In this document: piece by piece, positions 11,264-22,589 of the stretch
Numbering within the stretch: position 1 is the first letter of the stretch
Layout of the letters: the number at the start of each line of letters is the position of its first letter
DNA from: Sacculina carcini
Lineage: Eukaryota > Arthropoda > Thecostraca > Sacculinidae
DNA length: 64,000 nucleotides
NCBI GenBank assembly: GCA_916048095.2
Contig: OU696586.1
Span: 2,852,249-2,916,248 of the forward strand
Reading direction: 5' to 3'
Notes under the pieces: model-generated
Database searches by the model: none
Told to the model about the DNA's origin: nothing
What the model saw: the letters and a program-made list of their open reading frames with translations, nothing else
Program-made: the position numbers and the translations under genes

Positions 11264-11534
11264 ACATCCCAGTCCCAGCTGCTCTTTTAATTTGTTTGCG
11301 TCGTCGCCAGCGGGTGATTTCGAGTATATTCGGCCGAAATTGTCAATTAGTCAGATACGTATATGAAGACTTCAACACACCCAACAGCCCACACCCATAC
11401 CCACCAACACACACGCACATACACACACACAACAAACAAACGAACAAACAAACACACACATGCATACGAAACATCTAATCTACTTATGGTATTTACACTT
11501 GGGTAATCAGTTGTGCTGTTGGATGTGTATCTAT

Positions 11535-11660
11535 CGCTAAGGTTCGTAACCTTTTCTATCTGTGATTGCCCACTTCTTCATGAGCCAACTCCTCATTTTC
11601 CACAACAGCGCCGAGAAACCCAATAATTATTGAGCGAGAAACCCAATAAAATATGCAATT
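11535..11660 (+). mobile_element. hAT MITE family 4, 5' fragment
   Basis: ggttcgtaaccttttctatctg followed by CACTTCTTCATGAGCCAACTC and TTTTCCACAACAGCGCCGAG matches the family 4 core. The 3' half is missing. Confidence 0.6.
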
Positions 11661-11879
11661 TCGGAATTCAGATTGCATTTGTTTCGCCCACACTCACAGA
11701 CAAACATACACAAACAAGGATTCGCACACGCAAGCACCCACACATACACAAGCATTTATATTATCTTTGTGTCTCTTATCTAGATACTGCATGTTATTAA
11801 ACGTTGGAAAGTTGTCTCATATGTTTGTTCATAAAATCAGCTTCTATTTTCGTCTGTGAAATGAATACTTTGCGCAAAA

Positions 11880-12426
11880 CTTGTGACTAGTTCATCAGAC
11901 AATGAAAAAATACTTAGCTGCAAGCGCAGAATTCAACTCTGCAAATTGAGCGCGCCAATGTTGGCAAAAATCCGCAAATTTTTGTGCGAATATCTAAAGT
12001 GGATAAGCGTATGGGAGTAAAGCGTATGACTAACCAGAAACCGGTGGGACTCGATTTATGGGCACTGTCATAAATTATCCATGGTCTAAAAATGATAAAT
12101 ATTATCAATGTTTTTCCTTGTAATTCGTATGTAAATTACTGTAAATTAAAGCGATTATATGATAGGATTGGTGATAATTATTTGAACAGTCACGAAAAGG
12201 AGATATGCGATCATATTCAACAATTCATTTGGAGGTGTGGAACAATTAAAAGGTTAAGAACCCCTGATTTAAAATAAAAACGTCAGCATTGATTATATTG
12301 CCTTTATATTGCCGCGTGAGTGTTGTTTGAAAATATTGTTGTTGATTTGTTGAATATGCATTGCAATTATAATGCTTGCTTGCACCGCCAAAAAGCCAAT
12401 TGACAATCAGCAATCCTCAAAAAAAA
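11880..12426. other. AT-rich spacer, no gene seen
   Basis: Stops are frequent in all frames. No repeat core or exon border was recognised. Confidence 0.55.
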
Positions 12427-12462
12427 TTCTGCTCGTTGAAATTTCATTTTCAACGAGCAGAA
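12427..12462. repeat. Perfect 15-bp hairpin
   Basis: TTCTGCTCGTTGAAA (12427-12441) pairs exactly with 12448-12462 around a 6-nt loop. It is preceded by an A run. It may be a fold-back end of a small element or a structured RNA. Nothing else supports either. Confidence 0.9.
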
Positions 12463-12630
12463 ACGAAAATCCACAGGCAAGTCGAGTGTAAATTTTACTC
12501 ACATTCTAATATAATAGTACCAAATAACTATAATATCAATATAATGATTTAGCATAATAAATAAAACAATATTAATATGAATGAATTATGAACATATCAT
12601 ATGCACATATTATATTATATGATCATATAG

Positions 12631-12662
12631 TATGTTCATATTATAAACATAATATGAACATA
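12631..12662. repeat. AT-rich inverted repeat, 13-bp arms
   Basis: TATGTTCATATTA and TAATATGAACATA flank a 6-nt loop in a 300-bp AT-rich stretch (12490-12790) with several ATATGA/TCATAT words. Confidence 0.85.
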
Positions 12663-12989
12663 TTTGGAGGAACGCCTATAATAGGTCAGAGACTACAATA
12701 TAATATTAATTAATATACTAATTTTTCTTCATTTACTATATTTATAATATTTTTATATATAATTATTATTAAGTAATATTCAGTGTCGTAAAAGGGCGAG
12801 CATAAGCGTACACATATGCGTACACAAAAAACAACCACGTCAGCAGAATATGAGTAGAAATAATATGTGGAAAAAGAGAACAACAGAACACATGACCTGT
12901 CAGTACAGGCATTCATAGCCATTTCAGCTGATACATCTTATATATGTGTGTGTGCTTGTGTGTTTGTGTGTGTGTGTGCCTGTTGTGTG

Positions 12990-13163
12990 CGTGTGTAACT
13001 GAATGATTTTTTCGCCAGATACATGAACAAAGAGGATTATGTGTCTGCACAGCAGTGAGAGCCAACAGGCACCAGCGTGCATGCCAGTAAGCTGCTTACA
13101 TTTTATATGATTTGCAAGCACAGACACACATACTGTGCTCATACTGCGTAGAATACACGCCAT
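12990..13163 (-). CDS. Candidate 5' coding exon, unknown protein
   Basis: From ATG at 13163 the minus strand reads MACILRSMSTVCVSVLANHI and continues KCKQLTGMHAGACWLSLL ... VSGEKIIQLH before running into a (CA)n tract. Codon pattern and GC are coding-like. GTAAGC inside (after ATAAAAT, near 13100) is a possible donor. No family was recognised. Confidence 0.35.
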
Positions 13164-13459
13164 TTAAGGAAAGCAGCTGTCTTTGAATCATTGTTATTGG
13201 CTTACACAATCAATATTGACATATTGCAGGAAATGTAACAATAAATACAGCCAAAACTCACGTATTATTGCCATTCTATATGATATACCGATTTTTGTTT
13301 ACATATTCTCAGACTTCAATCATTATTCACACACACACACACACACCTTATATTATGTATGTGTGTGTATGTTTGTGTGCCTGTGCATGTATGTTTGGTT
13401 GTGTGTGTGTATGTGTGTGGATGCATACGTGTGCTTGTGTGCTTGTGTGCGTGTGTGTG

Positions 13460-13573
13460 AACGAAATTGTACGCAATTTCGGAGTAAAGCTTCTTAGCGT
13501 GCCTGAGAAAATTAGAGAGAAAAAAGAGCGCAGAGCATTTCAGTCTTGCTTCGTCCAATCGGCCAGTGATTAG
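13460..13573 (+). CDS. Candidate exon downstream of a TG tract
   Basis: Reads NEIVRNFGVKLLSVPEKIRE, then KKERRAFQSCFVQSASD and a stop. The charged composition differs from the flanking GT repeat. No strong acceptor is visible (it begins in GTGTGTGAACG), and the minus strand is also open. Confidence 0.25.
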   Translation, partial: NEIVRNFGVKLLSVPEKIREKKERRAFQSCFVQSASD

Positions 13574-14106
13574 CGAGCGGATTCAATATAGCAGAGAGCT
13601 GATATCAATGTTGGCATGGCGACACATTACCGCTGGCTTAGCCCCTGACTGATGAAATTCCACTGGGATCTGATTACGTGGACACATGATTAATCAACCG
13701 TGCCATATACTCTGCCGATAAATGCAATTATTACACCACTGTGCAACTGCTCTGTAACGCTAGTAATGCTATATCTGCAAGCCTCTGAGCGAACTGTAAA
13801 ATATCCACCGATTAATCAAGTAAGTTTGATCAAAAATGCGGTTTTTATATGGGAAAAATGCCTCCGTTTTGTGTTCGGTTTTTATACCATATAATTTTCA
13901 CTGTCTAGAAACGATTCAATCAGTTTGGCTTCTATCAACGTGCCAAATAAGATATTTATATACATTCATTGCGACATTATTATGCCGTTTCATAGCACAT
14001 CGACAGCACATATGTCTTTTTGGTCAGGATTAGTAAACCAGTTTGTGGCTTGCTTTCAAACTGTTCCATGTATGATAAATAGACGAGTGGACCTTGTTTG
14101 TGTTGC

Positions 14107-14310
14107 GACCTGCGATTGGTTGGATGCAGGTCACGTGACAGTGACGTCACCAGTGACGTGAGTGACGTCAGTGACGTGACATCAGTGACGTCACAGTGAC
14201 GTCAGTGGGCAAATATTCTCACCTCTTTATCTTTTCATTTTACAAATGTTTCTTCTTTTTCCCCATATCTTGAGGTTTTCACACCTTTCCACAGATTGCT
14301 TCACCTGGAA
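14107..14310 (+). repeat. Dispersed element copy 2 with CRE cluster
   Basis: Matches 165-204 (gattggYtggatgcaggtcacgtgac) and 400-495 (aaatattctcRcctctt ... cctggaagag) in the same order. Here the interval carries an expanded array of TGACGT words. Confidence 0.55.
14128..14203. promoter_or_regulatory. Clustered CRE/ATF-like TGACGT(CA/GA) sites with E-box
   Basis: About seven TGACGT half-sites, several of them full TGACGTCA palindromes, spaced roughly 9-12 bp after a CACGTG box and a CCAAT-like attgg. This is known consensus for CREB/ATF and bHLH factors. Whether it acts as a promoter is inference, and it could equally be a simple tandem expansion inside a repeat. Confidence 0.5.
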
Positions 14311-14599
14311 GAGTTGTACACTAAACATCTGCAGACGACTCAGCGGGAAAATTGCTTTTGGAATTCAAGGAGAGGTCATGCCACAGCATTTAGTCTTATG
14401 ATTTATCCGCGTGTGTTTGCTGGCTGTCGTGAAACACTACTTTGCTGTAATGTGTGCCATTTGAGTGCCGAAAATGACGTAGGCCATTCGGTTCTGGTGA
14501 GTGATCTGGCGTCATTGTGTTGGTATAATGGCTGGTGAGAAAGTGGCAATTATTCACTGGCTGTGATACCGAAAATTCACTATTCAAACATTCGTAAAT

Positions 14600-16100
14600 A
14601 TATGTGCTGATTTCACCTATTTTAGCTCATGAATATGCCAAGAGTAATTTAAAACCACTTAATATTAATACACCATCAAAATATTTAACTTTTATAAATT
14701 GTACAATAATCTTATATTTGTAATATAATGCTTTTTAGAATGATAATGTTTGCAAGCTTAATAGTGCAAACGTCGTGTAGTTTCAATTGTGGTGGACTTG
14801 ATTCCAATTGAGTGTGATTCGGATAGTCTGAGGTGTTCTACTATTTTAGCTTATTTTATTGTGTGTCTATTTATTTATTTTTCATTTTAATTTTCATTTG
14901 AATGATAGAAATTATTACCAAGCGCATGCATATATACTTGAATTAATTAGGGCTGAATTTCGTCATGAGCTGGTTTTTCTGATGTAAGTCTGTTTTAGTT
15001 GGAATTTTCGATTTTGTGCGTTCATTGGTAACAAAGTAGACAGGAGGCAGACAGTGTCCCATAAGAAAAAATGTGCGTACAGTCTGAAAACTACATTATT
15101 ACATTGCATTACAGTATGCAAACTACAGTAGAAGGACAGTCCCACTGTAGAAATTGTTCTTTGTACGTGCATTATCCTAATATAGTCGGTTATCCTAATA
15201 TTCTAATATAGTTGGTTGTATATTTTTATTGTAGATTTATGATACTTTTGCTGGGATTTACTGCAATTGTACATACACTTATGGTATGAGCTAGGAGTGT
15301 TGTGTGCTGAATAATATAAATCAGTGTTAATGTATCTGCGGCGCTTCTTATTGTCGTAGATTTACACATAACAATAATACATATATCCACAGTTACCTGC
15401 CACACTTGCACGCTTACTTATATTTGTTTTTTATTAAACACAACCAACAGTATATGTATGTATATCCCAATGACAGGCTGGTACCCATCATACTACTCTC
15501 TCGCAAACACACACACACACACGTACAACACACAGGTTTAAGAGCATGGGTAAAGCGTAAAACCTAAATATATAATAATAAAACGCTAGTGGCACGCTTT
15601 GCTTACAGATCCCCTGTTGTCAGTGAATAGATCGATGGTAGAATGTGAATTTACGACACTGTTGACATAATTTGGTATGCGAGATATGCTCTATTGTATT
15701 TCCACTGTCTCTTATTGAAGTGTGAGTGTTCATTAATGAAGTGTTCCTTAATATCTCTTAATGAAGTGTGATTCATCTGTTATTATCATCCTGTTCCATT
15801 TTATATTTTTTGTTCCTAATTGTGTTTAAATTTTGTCCCGTTGCTAGTTTGTTGTATGTTTGCTGCTAGTATGATGTATGCTTGTTTTTTATCTTATGTA
15901 TTTGATATTTTAAGTCTATATTAAGTAACCGGAATTTGTTGAAAATAGCTCAATGTTGTTATTTTTATGCTATTAGGTATGTCATTTTGTTGTTCATGCG
16001 GAGTCACGTAGAAATGAAGGCACGTTGTGCCACAATGATGCACTGCGGTGGTACTGCATTGCGAGTATGAAACTGTGTGTATATGTATATGTTATTGTAT
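14600..16100. other. AT-rich spacer, no gene seen
   Basis: Short open frames occur but without splice-bounded GC islands. A small CA run lies at 15508-15522. No known repeat core was recognised. Confidence 0.5.
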
Positions 16101-16213
16101 TTATTATAAATGTAGAATCATTTGTGTACACTGTGGTCAATAAACTCTCTCTGTCTCTTTCTCTATGCATGCTTAAACAGTGTTGTCTCACCAGTTTTGA
16201 TCAGTTGCGTTAG

Positions 16214-16389
16214 CGCGGCGCCGGCATGCTGGCCGGCCACTTGCCCTACGTCTACGGCCAGCGTCGATCCTTATCGCCGCCGTCGTCGTCGACGATGCCT
16301 TTGCACGTGCAGCGTGTGCGACGCGCGCTCGACTTGTCGGCGTTTGTGGCGCAGCTGCGACAATCAGCCGCACAGCTCGACGCGGCCAG
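16214..16389 (+). CDS. Candidate exon, GC-rich
   Basis: After ttgcgttag the frame reads RGAGMLAGHLPYVYGQRRSL and later RALDLSAFVAQLRQSAAQLD, ending GCCAG|GTTAGC. GC is near 65% against 35-40% in the flanks. An alternative acceptor after a C/T tract (tctttctctatgcatgcttaaacag, 16180) leads into another open frame, and the minus strand is open too. Confidence 0.3.
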
Positions 16390-16736
16390 GTTAGCTATTA
16401 ATATTGTTATTATTATTATTATTATTGTTATTATTGGTGTCCAAAGTGACGTAAGAAAGAGCGCATGCGCTATATGTAAGCACTGTGTGGTTCCCAGCCT
16501 CACTTTGCGCGCGGAAAAGATGAGAAGGTGGAAATGAGTGAGAGGCAGAGAAAGAGAGAGAGAGAGAGAGAATTCGAATAGGAATAAGGTTGGAATAAAA
16601 ATACGTAAGACTAGACAAATTGTGAGCTACAAGGATGCAATGATATTGCAAGCAAGCGTCGCGTTTGACTAGCCACTGAGTAATGCACGCGAACAACACG
16701 ACTTTGCCGTATCCACTGTTTGTTGTGGCATAGCAA

Positions 16737-16891
<155 letters not shown>

Positions 16892-17066
16892 CACACACGG
16901 ACACGTTTGCAAGCGCAGAGCATTCCGCGATTCTTGCTGGTTCCGCGAGGGGGCGCCACAGGTTATTGAGCGCCGACCGCACGAAGGCCAATACAAATAC
17001 AAGATCATGCGATAATGGTAATTACGGTAATAGTAATAATATTAATGAGGGAAATTATAATTAGTG

Positions 17067-17110
17067 ATGACTACGACTGTCGAAAAAGGTCGCCTAAACA
17101 ACTGGAAAAG
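17067..17110 (+). CDS. Candidate first coding exon, 14 codons
   Basis: ATG at 17067 reads MTTTVEKGRLNNWK and ends GGAAAAG|GTAAGTTTAT, a consensus 5' splice site. The short length means the frame has little statistical weight. The donor is the main support. Confidence 0.3.
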
Positions 17111-17364
17111 GTAAGTTTATTTTTTATGTTTTCTTTCTCAAAAAGACAAACTTTTTTTCAAAAAAAGAAACAATTGAAATTTAGTTAAAAAAAAGTCGCT
17201 TTATTAACTTTTAAAAGCTCTAGTGATGACCCGTGGCTCATTGCGACTCATTGAAGATGAATGCAATCAAGATTTGACATCATAGAAACACTACAACAGG
17301 ATAATTCAATGGTACTAGTTGTTAGTTCAACGCGATATTTAAAATACGTACGTAACATCTACAT

Positions 17365-17608
17365 CAGGGGTTCCCAAACTTTTTCACTCCGCGATACCCA
17401 GGTCAGATTCAGAGGGCTCCTAACCCCCAGTATAAAATAGAAAAAGTGAGAAAAACACATTTATACTGAATTCTCATCATATTCAATACTTTCACATGGT
17501 AATTCATTCGAAAATACAAAGCAAAAACATTAGGTGTTCATAACATGGATTTTGTTGCAAATTTCGATGGATGCAAATTTTTCGCGACCCACCGATTGGG
17601 AACCTCTG
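17365..17608 (+). mobile_element. hAT-type MITE, family 3
   Basis: Termini CAGGGGTTCCCAAACTTTTT and GATTGGGAACCTCTG form an inverted repeat. The interior (gcgatacccaggtcaga ... ggtgttcataacatgga) is about 85% like 22590-22858. There is no ORF. The flanking 8 bp (atctacat / ggagactt) do not match. Confidence 0.8.
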
Positions 17609-18348
17609 GGAGACTTTGGATTTCTGACGTCGGGGTTTTCTTGTTTTCATGATTTTGATTTATTATCGTGTTCTAAATGTTTTTTGGGCTGACAAATTTC
17701 CACCTGTTTCCTGGTCTCGGTGGATCTCTGAAAATGCTAGGAAATGAGAAAATATACGCAAGGTATATTAGGTATGGGCCAATGTATGTATATTTACTCT
17801 AATGTGATTTAAACAGGCTAGTGGCTAGTTTAACCAATTCATTTAGTTTTGTGCTGAAATTAATTATTAATTAAAATTGTAAATTTTGTGCTATCAAAGT
17901 CATGAATATTCTTTATGCCACACATTTTTGGCCACGCACGTCGTTTGGCTACATGCTAAGTAGACCTGGTATGAATACACACAGCATGCACTATTGTAAT
18001 TGTAACGCATATATAACATATATTTTTTTGGGATTCAGACGTGATTGTTTCATCCAAAAAAACAGTTTCGGCCCTCAATATCTACAATATATATATACAA
18101 TATTGCCCGCTTTTGATCTGATAGTTAGTATATAGTTGCACGTGTATGTATGTGTGTGTGTGTGTGTGTGTGTGTCTATTGTTACTGGTTGTATCGGCAT
18201 CAATGAGCCAGCAAATAGTCCCGTCATTCAGAAATCACATTTCCGCTTGCTAGTATATTGCTGCTTGATTTTGCAACGGTAGCGTTCTAATTAGGGCAAA
18301 CTATATGTATTCCGTGTGTGTGTGTGTGTGTGTGTGTGGCTGCAATAG

Positions 18349-18413
18349 ATTGCCGTGTGCAATGAGACGGGTGCAACACGATTGTCCCACTCAGTCAGCA
18401 GCCAATCCTTCAG
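18349..18413 (+). CDS. Candidate internal exon, 21 codons
   Basis: The acceptor (GT)n-ggctgcaatag precedes IAVCNETGATRLSHSVSSQS and the donor CTTCAG|GTATTTTCC. Both borders are good, and an NET glycosylation site is present. It is short, so evidence is modest. Confidence 0.35.
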
Positions 18414-18752
18414 GTATTTTCCTCCACTCTCTTCCTCTCTCTCTCTCACTCACTCTCTAACTCTCTTTTTCATTCATGCGCCGACCGTGTTTTTTCATTG
18501 GTCTGTGATTACGTCTCGATTTCCACTGATGCACACACATATATATGTGTGTGTGTATGTATTTGTATGTGTGTATTTGTGTGTGTGTATGTGTGTGTGG
18601 GTGTGTGTGTGTATGTGTGTTCCCGCTGACCGTAATCAAATGGACTCGGTTCACTGATGATATTCGTGTGTGTGTGTGTGTGTGCGTGCATTTTTATTGT
18701 CGGTGCTTGCACGGTGCATTTGATGGCAACATTTTGGCTAGCAACTACTGGC

Positions 18753-18754
<2 letters not shown>

Positions 18755-18829
<75 letters not shown>

Positions 18830-18846
18830 GTGTGTGTGTGTGTGTG
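18755..18846. repeat. (TG)n microsatellite
   Basis: About 90 bp of TG with one TAGG interruption. Confidence 0.97.
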
Positions 18847-19041
18847 AATTGAGGTGAGATGGTATGTTGTGTTCTCTCAGAGGAGTGGCAAATAGCCGGC
18901 GGCAATTTTGCCGATTCTGCGTGACATATTGGCCGTTGTGTGTGTGTGTGTGTGTGTGTGAGTGTTTGTTTGTGTATGTGCGAGTGTGTGTGTGTGTCGT
19001 ATAATCTTGTTGCGACGACACAAATCATGCGTTTGATTGTG

Positions 19042-19141
<100 letters not shown>

Positions 19142-19347
19142 GCAATGAGCACACATGTTTTTTGTCGTGTTTTCGGCGTGTTTGTTGAGCTGTTTTTTGT
19201 ATATAGTTTTCCTCTCACACTCTCTCTATCATTTTCTCTGCCTCTCACTCTCTCTCGCCCTGTAGTGTGTGGGCGGTTATGCGTGCGTAGGCCTAAATGG
19301 CGATAGAGTTTCAATGTGTGTGTGTGTATGTGTATGTGTGTATATAT

Positions 19348-19598
19348 CAGTGGTTCCCAACCTTGTTGTGATCAAGTACCACTTGGAGGTCCACCTGATT
19401 CCAGAGAAACTCAGTTTGATCAGATATCACTTTATTTACATATAATTGCACGAGTAGAACACACAAATCAACTGAAATAAACAACTCAATGCGAGGACAG
19501 TATTTGCTTCTTCTCCATCAGCTGGTCAATGAGGGACATTACTTTGCTCACAAACACATTCTGAAAGTCTCTCGCGTACCATAGTTTGGAAACCACAT
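19348..19598 (+). mobile_element. hAT-type MITE with 8-bp target duplication
   Basis: CAGTGGTTCCCAACC at the start and ATAGTTTGGAAACCACAT at the end are inverted repeats. The flanks gtatatat and ttatatat match at 7 of 8 bases, the hAT duplication size. The minus strand carries a coding-like stretch ending LIDQLMEKKQILSSH and a stop, which might be captured or residual coding sequence. Confidence 0.75.
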
Positions 19599-19618
19599 TT
19601 ATATATGGATTCCTGTCT

Positions 19619-19749
19619 GTGGGGCTAAGGAAAAAGATGCGAGCGTTTGGTGAAACATGATTAATTGCACTGGAAATATTCGGCATTTTTTGGGGGGGCT
19701 CAGGGGGGCCTCATCCCCTCCAGACTCTTCCCCCTTGGTACCGCCACTG
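19619..19749 (+). mobile_element. hAT-type MITE family 1, 5'-truncated
   Basis: Contains ggggctaaggaaaaagatgcg, a poly-G block and the 3' end CTTGGTACCGCCACTG of family 1. The CAGTGGCG start is absent. The copy sits 21 bp from the preceding MITE. Confidence 0.7.
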
Positions 19750-20030
19750 TAGGTGTTTAACAGGATATTGCGCATATTATGCAGAGCAGCGTGCGGTCTT
19801 CAGTGCTCGGAGAATATGATTTCCCGCGCTTGTCGTGCAATATCCTGTCCGTTTTACAAGCTTTGTATGCAATTTTTTCATCGCCATTTTATGGTGAATA
19901 CTTCATTCAACGTTCATTCGCATTGAATGTTAGTTGTATTTCGACACTCTACTTGATGTGTGTGTCTGTGTGTGTGTGTGTGCCTGCATCAAGTGTATTG
20001 ATTGAGTGCGGCAATTCCTCTGCTCTGTTG

Positions 20031-20324
20031 CAGTGGCGGCGCCAGGGGTTTTTGGGTGTTGGAGCCCCCCAAAAATATGCCAAGCCCCCCCCCCCTAAGC
20101 CCCCACAAAAATAATAAAAATGGACATTAAAATTTATTACCACTGTAAATGAAGTCCTGTAATTATGGTTCTAGTTCGAAGAATGAATCATTGTGCCCCA
20201 GTCCCTTATTATAATATCATGTAGTCAGCGTTCGAGTGTAGCTCTTCATGTTTCGCCAAGCGCTCTCAACTTTTTCCTTAGCCCCCCTAAGCCCTCCTTC
20301 GTAAAAATCCTGGCGCCGCCACTG
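20031..20324 (+). mobile_element. hAT-type MITE, CAGTGGCGGCGCCAGG termini
   Basis: Perfect 16-bp terminal inverted repeats (CAGTGGCGGCGCCAGG / CCTGGCGCCGCCACTG) enclose 294 bp with G/C runs near both ends. The flanks ctctgttg / ctctctgg match at 6 of 8. The interior segment gtaaatgaagtcctg recurs at 23406. There is no transposase. Confidence 0.85.
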
Positions 20325-20759
20325 CTCTCTGGCAAATTTTGCTTATTACCAATTTTTCTTATAGGCTCATGTGAGGCTCATGTGAGGCAGATGAAATCTG
20401 TCGAGGTTTATGCAAATCTGGATCAGCTTTGTGCACTCATTTACCTTGCTTACACTCTTCCTATGACACTAGGCTTGGCTGTAATGAACAATAATTATAT
20501 CAATTATAATTACTATCTTTCTTGTGCCGTAGTTTTCTATCAACAGCGATGCTCTTGCTTGCTGCTAAGAAAGTATTGTGCGCTATGATATGCGGCCTTT
20601 CTCAGTGTCAACCAAAATCGTTGTGCAAAACTGTGCCTGAACTGCGCTAAACTGATGACGTTGGCTAATTTGGACTCAAATGCAGGACGTGTGCACAGCA
20701 ACAGGCTGGCGTCACAAGTTTTTCGTGCAACTTTGCCGAGCTGGAATAACTATGCTGCT

Positions 20760-21023
20760 TCAAGTGCCGCTTGTTAGAATTTGCACAAAAGTTTGCGCTC
20801 GGCCGTAACAGAGCCTTTTCCGAGCTAGATTATACGATGTCATTAGTGCAGCTCTGGCATAAGAGCAGATCAGTGTTTGGTTGGTTCGTCTTGTCCCCGA
20901 GGACGGTCGTGGTTGTTCAAACATTGAGTTGTAATGAGTTTCTGGCGCAGTGCGAATTTCATCAGTGAAAATCGTCCAGTTTGCTTTGTTCTTGAGCAAT
21001 GTGTGTCCGTTGCGTTTCGCCAT
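20760..21023 (-). CDS. Coding-like island, unidentified, possibly decayed
   Basis: From an ATG at 21023 the minus strand reads MAKRNGHTLLKNKANWTIFT, then DEIRTAPETHYNSM, ending LTSGT before a stop. Downstream the other frames hold further coding-like pieces broken by stops. The motif FTDE recalls DDE transposases, but no second catalytic motif was found, so no family is assigned. Confidence 0.3.
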   Translation of the reverse strand: MAKRNGHTLLKNKANWTIFTDEIRTAPETHYNSMFEQPRPSSGTRRTNQTLICSYARAALMTSYNLARKRLCYGRAQTFVQILTSGT

Positions 21024-21076
21024 CGTTTTTAGCTAATTGGAAACTGAGCGAGCTGGATATCCGAATTCGTCACGCC

Positions 21077-21303
21077 CAGCAGCGCATCTAGACTGCAATT
21101 TGGGGGGGGGGGGGGGTGAACAAAATGTTCAATGATATATACACACATTTACAAACGCATTATGCGCGAATATACTTTGCGATAATGCTTATATCAACAA
21201 ACTCTACAAACAGATACTTGACCGCTTTTAGTGAACCTCTTAGTTATAAAGAGTTGTTGGAAACATTTTGGGGGACATCAGCCCCCCTCTGGGTGCGCCA
21301 CTG
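21077..21303 (+). mobile_element. hAT-type MITE with exact 8-bp target duplication
   Basis: Flanked by gtcacgcc on both sides (21069-21076 and 21304-21311). Termini CAGCAGCGCATC and GGTGCGCCACTG, with a poly-G block near each end. This exact duplication is the best proof that the CAGTGGCG families here are hAT-like. The joined flanks stay open (reads ETERAGYPNSSRRLNFKIRW). Confidence 0.9.
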
Positions 21304-21465
21304 GTCACGCCGCCTCAATTTCAAAATCCGTTGGCTCTACATAGCTGAAGACCGTAGCTAAATAGAATTCTGAATGATTGAACGTTTCTTTTTGAGGCAA
21401 CTTCAAACAGACTGACGAATGTTCTTTTCGCACGCCTCTACATTCGAACTGAAACGAATTCTGGC

Positions 21466-21511
21466 TTCAGATGTGTGTGAAGTTGTTCTTCAGATGTGTG
21501 TGAAGTTGTTC
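21466..21511. repeat. 23-bp tandem duplication
   Basis: TTCAGATGTGTGTGAAGTTG plus TTC occurs twice in a row without mismatch. Confidence 0.95.
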
Positions 21512-21845
21512 TTTTCGATCATATAGTGCTACGTTGACGTTTAGTGTCGCTGTTTTTTTTCCATCAGACTTTCATCACTCATTTGTTGTTGAGTTTTGTT
21601 TTCACTGACGGCGGCAGTTGTATAGTTTGCATCCGTTTATCACTTAGTTAGCAAATGTCTTGATTTATCCACTGATTTATCTATTGTTTTAATTTTACCT
21701 CGCTTTTAGCTACACACACACACAGACACACACATACACAGACATGTCTCACAAACTGCCTTGTTGGTCGAATTTGAAAAAATGCTCATTTTCAATGCTC
21801 CTTGTTGTGTGAATAGTTTTCGATATCACAAACACTGGTGCCTAA

Positions 21846-21848
<3 letters not shown>

Positions 21849-21930
<82 letters not shown>
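21849..21930. repeat. (GT)n microsatellite
   Basis: About 80 bp of GT with one TTT interruption, directly upstream of the exon candidate at 21956. Confidence 0.97.
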
Positions 21931-21932
<2 letters not shown>

Positions 21933-21955
21933 TTTACGTCGCTGGTGTGAAGACC

Positions 21956-22191
21956 ACGGATATTGGGACGTTACACACGCCCTGGAGTGTGATACCGTGT
22001 TAAACGCACGACGTGCATTGCCTTGTCGGCGACTTGCCTTATCGGCGAATCGCTTGATCACTGCTTCTTCATCTGATAGCGAAGAGGAACATTCGTCCAC
22101 GGCTAACGATACACATCTGGCACAGATTTTGAGTTGTCACCGGCTGATTCGTCGGGCGCGTTTACGGCGAGTGGCGCGTACTCAATCCACG
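21956..22191 (+). CDS. Candidate exon, acidic Ser-rich segment
   Basis: Reads HGYWDVTHALECDTVLNARR, continues LITASSSDSEEEHSSTAN and ends RLRRVARTQST. The end CCACG|GTCAGT is a fair donor, lying immediately before a hAT terminus (CAGTGGTTCTC at 22194). The acceptor is probably ggtgtgaag in GT-rich sequence and is weak. A casein-kinase-like acidic cluster is the only motif. Confidence 0.4.
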
Positions 22192-22193
22192 GT

Positions 22194-22500
22194 CAGTGGT
22201 TCTCAAACTCTTTGGTAACAAATTTGGTACATTCACACGAGTGCAGTGGTTCTCAAACTTTTTCATTGTTTGCAACTCTTTTTCAAATGAGCAGTCAGTG
22301 CAGTACATTTTCCAGGAAAAATATATTATATTAGTATTAATGCTAATAATATTATTAATATTAATATAATTATAGTCATATTATTATACTCTAATTATAG
22401 CCCCTGTTGAAAGTATATGTTTTTTCACACGAATCCTCGCACCATTTTGTAACCATGGTGCTCGCACCCCTAGGGTGCGAACACCCCGGTTAAGACCCCT
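22194..22500 (-). mobile_element. hAT MITE family 2, with a nested extra terminus
   Basis: CAGTGGTTCTCAAAC occurs at 22194 and again at 22244. The second starts an inverted copy of family 2, whose far end (gctcgcacccctagggtgcg ... ccggttaagacccct) lies at 22455-22498. The centre is an AT-only run of TAAT units. Confidence 0.65.
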
Positions 22501-22589
22501 ACATTATTCATTTTTATATTGAAGTTTTGAAATTCGTTTATTTTCGCACAGATATCTACTACTACGTACGAACTGTCCACTATCTACGT

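Noticed and set aside
20760-21023. Mariner/Tc1 transposase from the IFTDE motif
   Set aside because: Only one motif-like string. No second and third catalytic residues in any frame and no Tc1-type termini or TA flanks.
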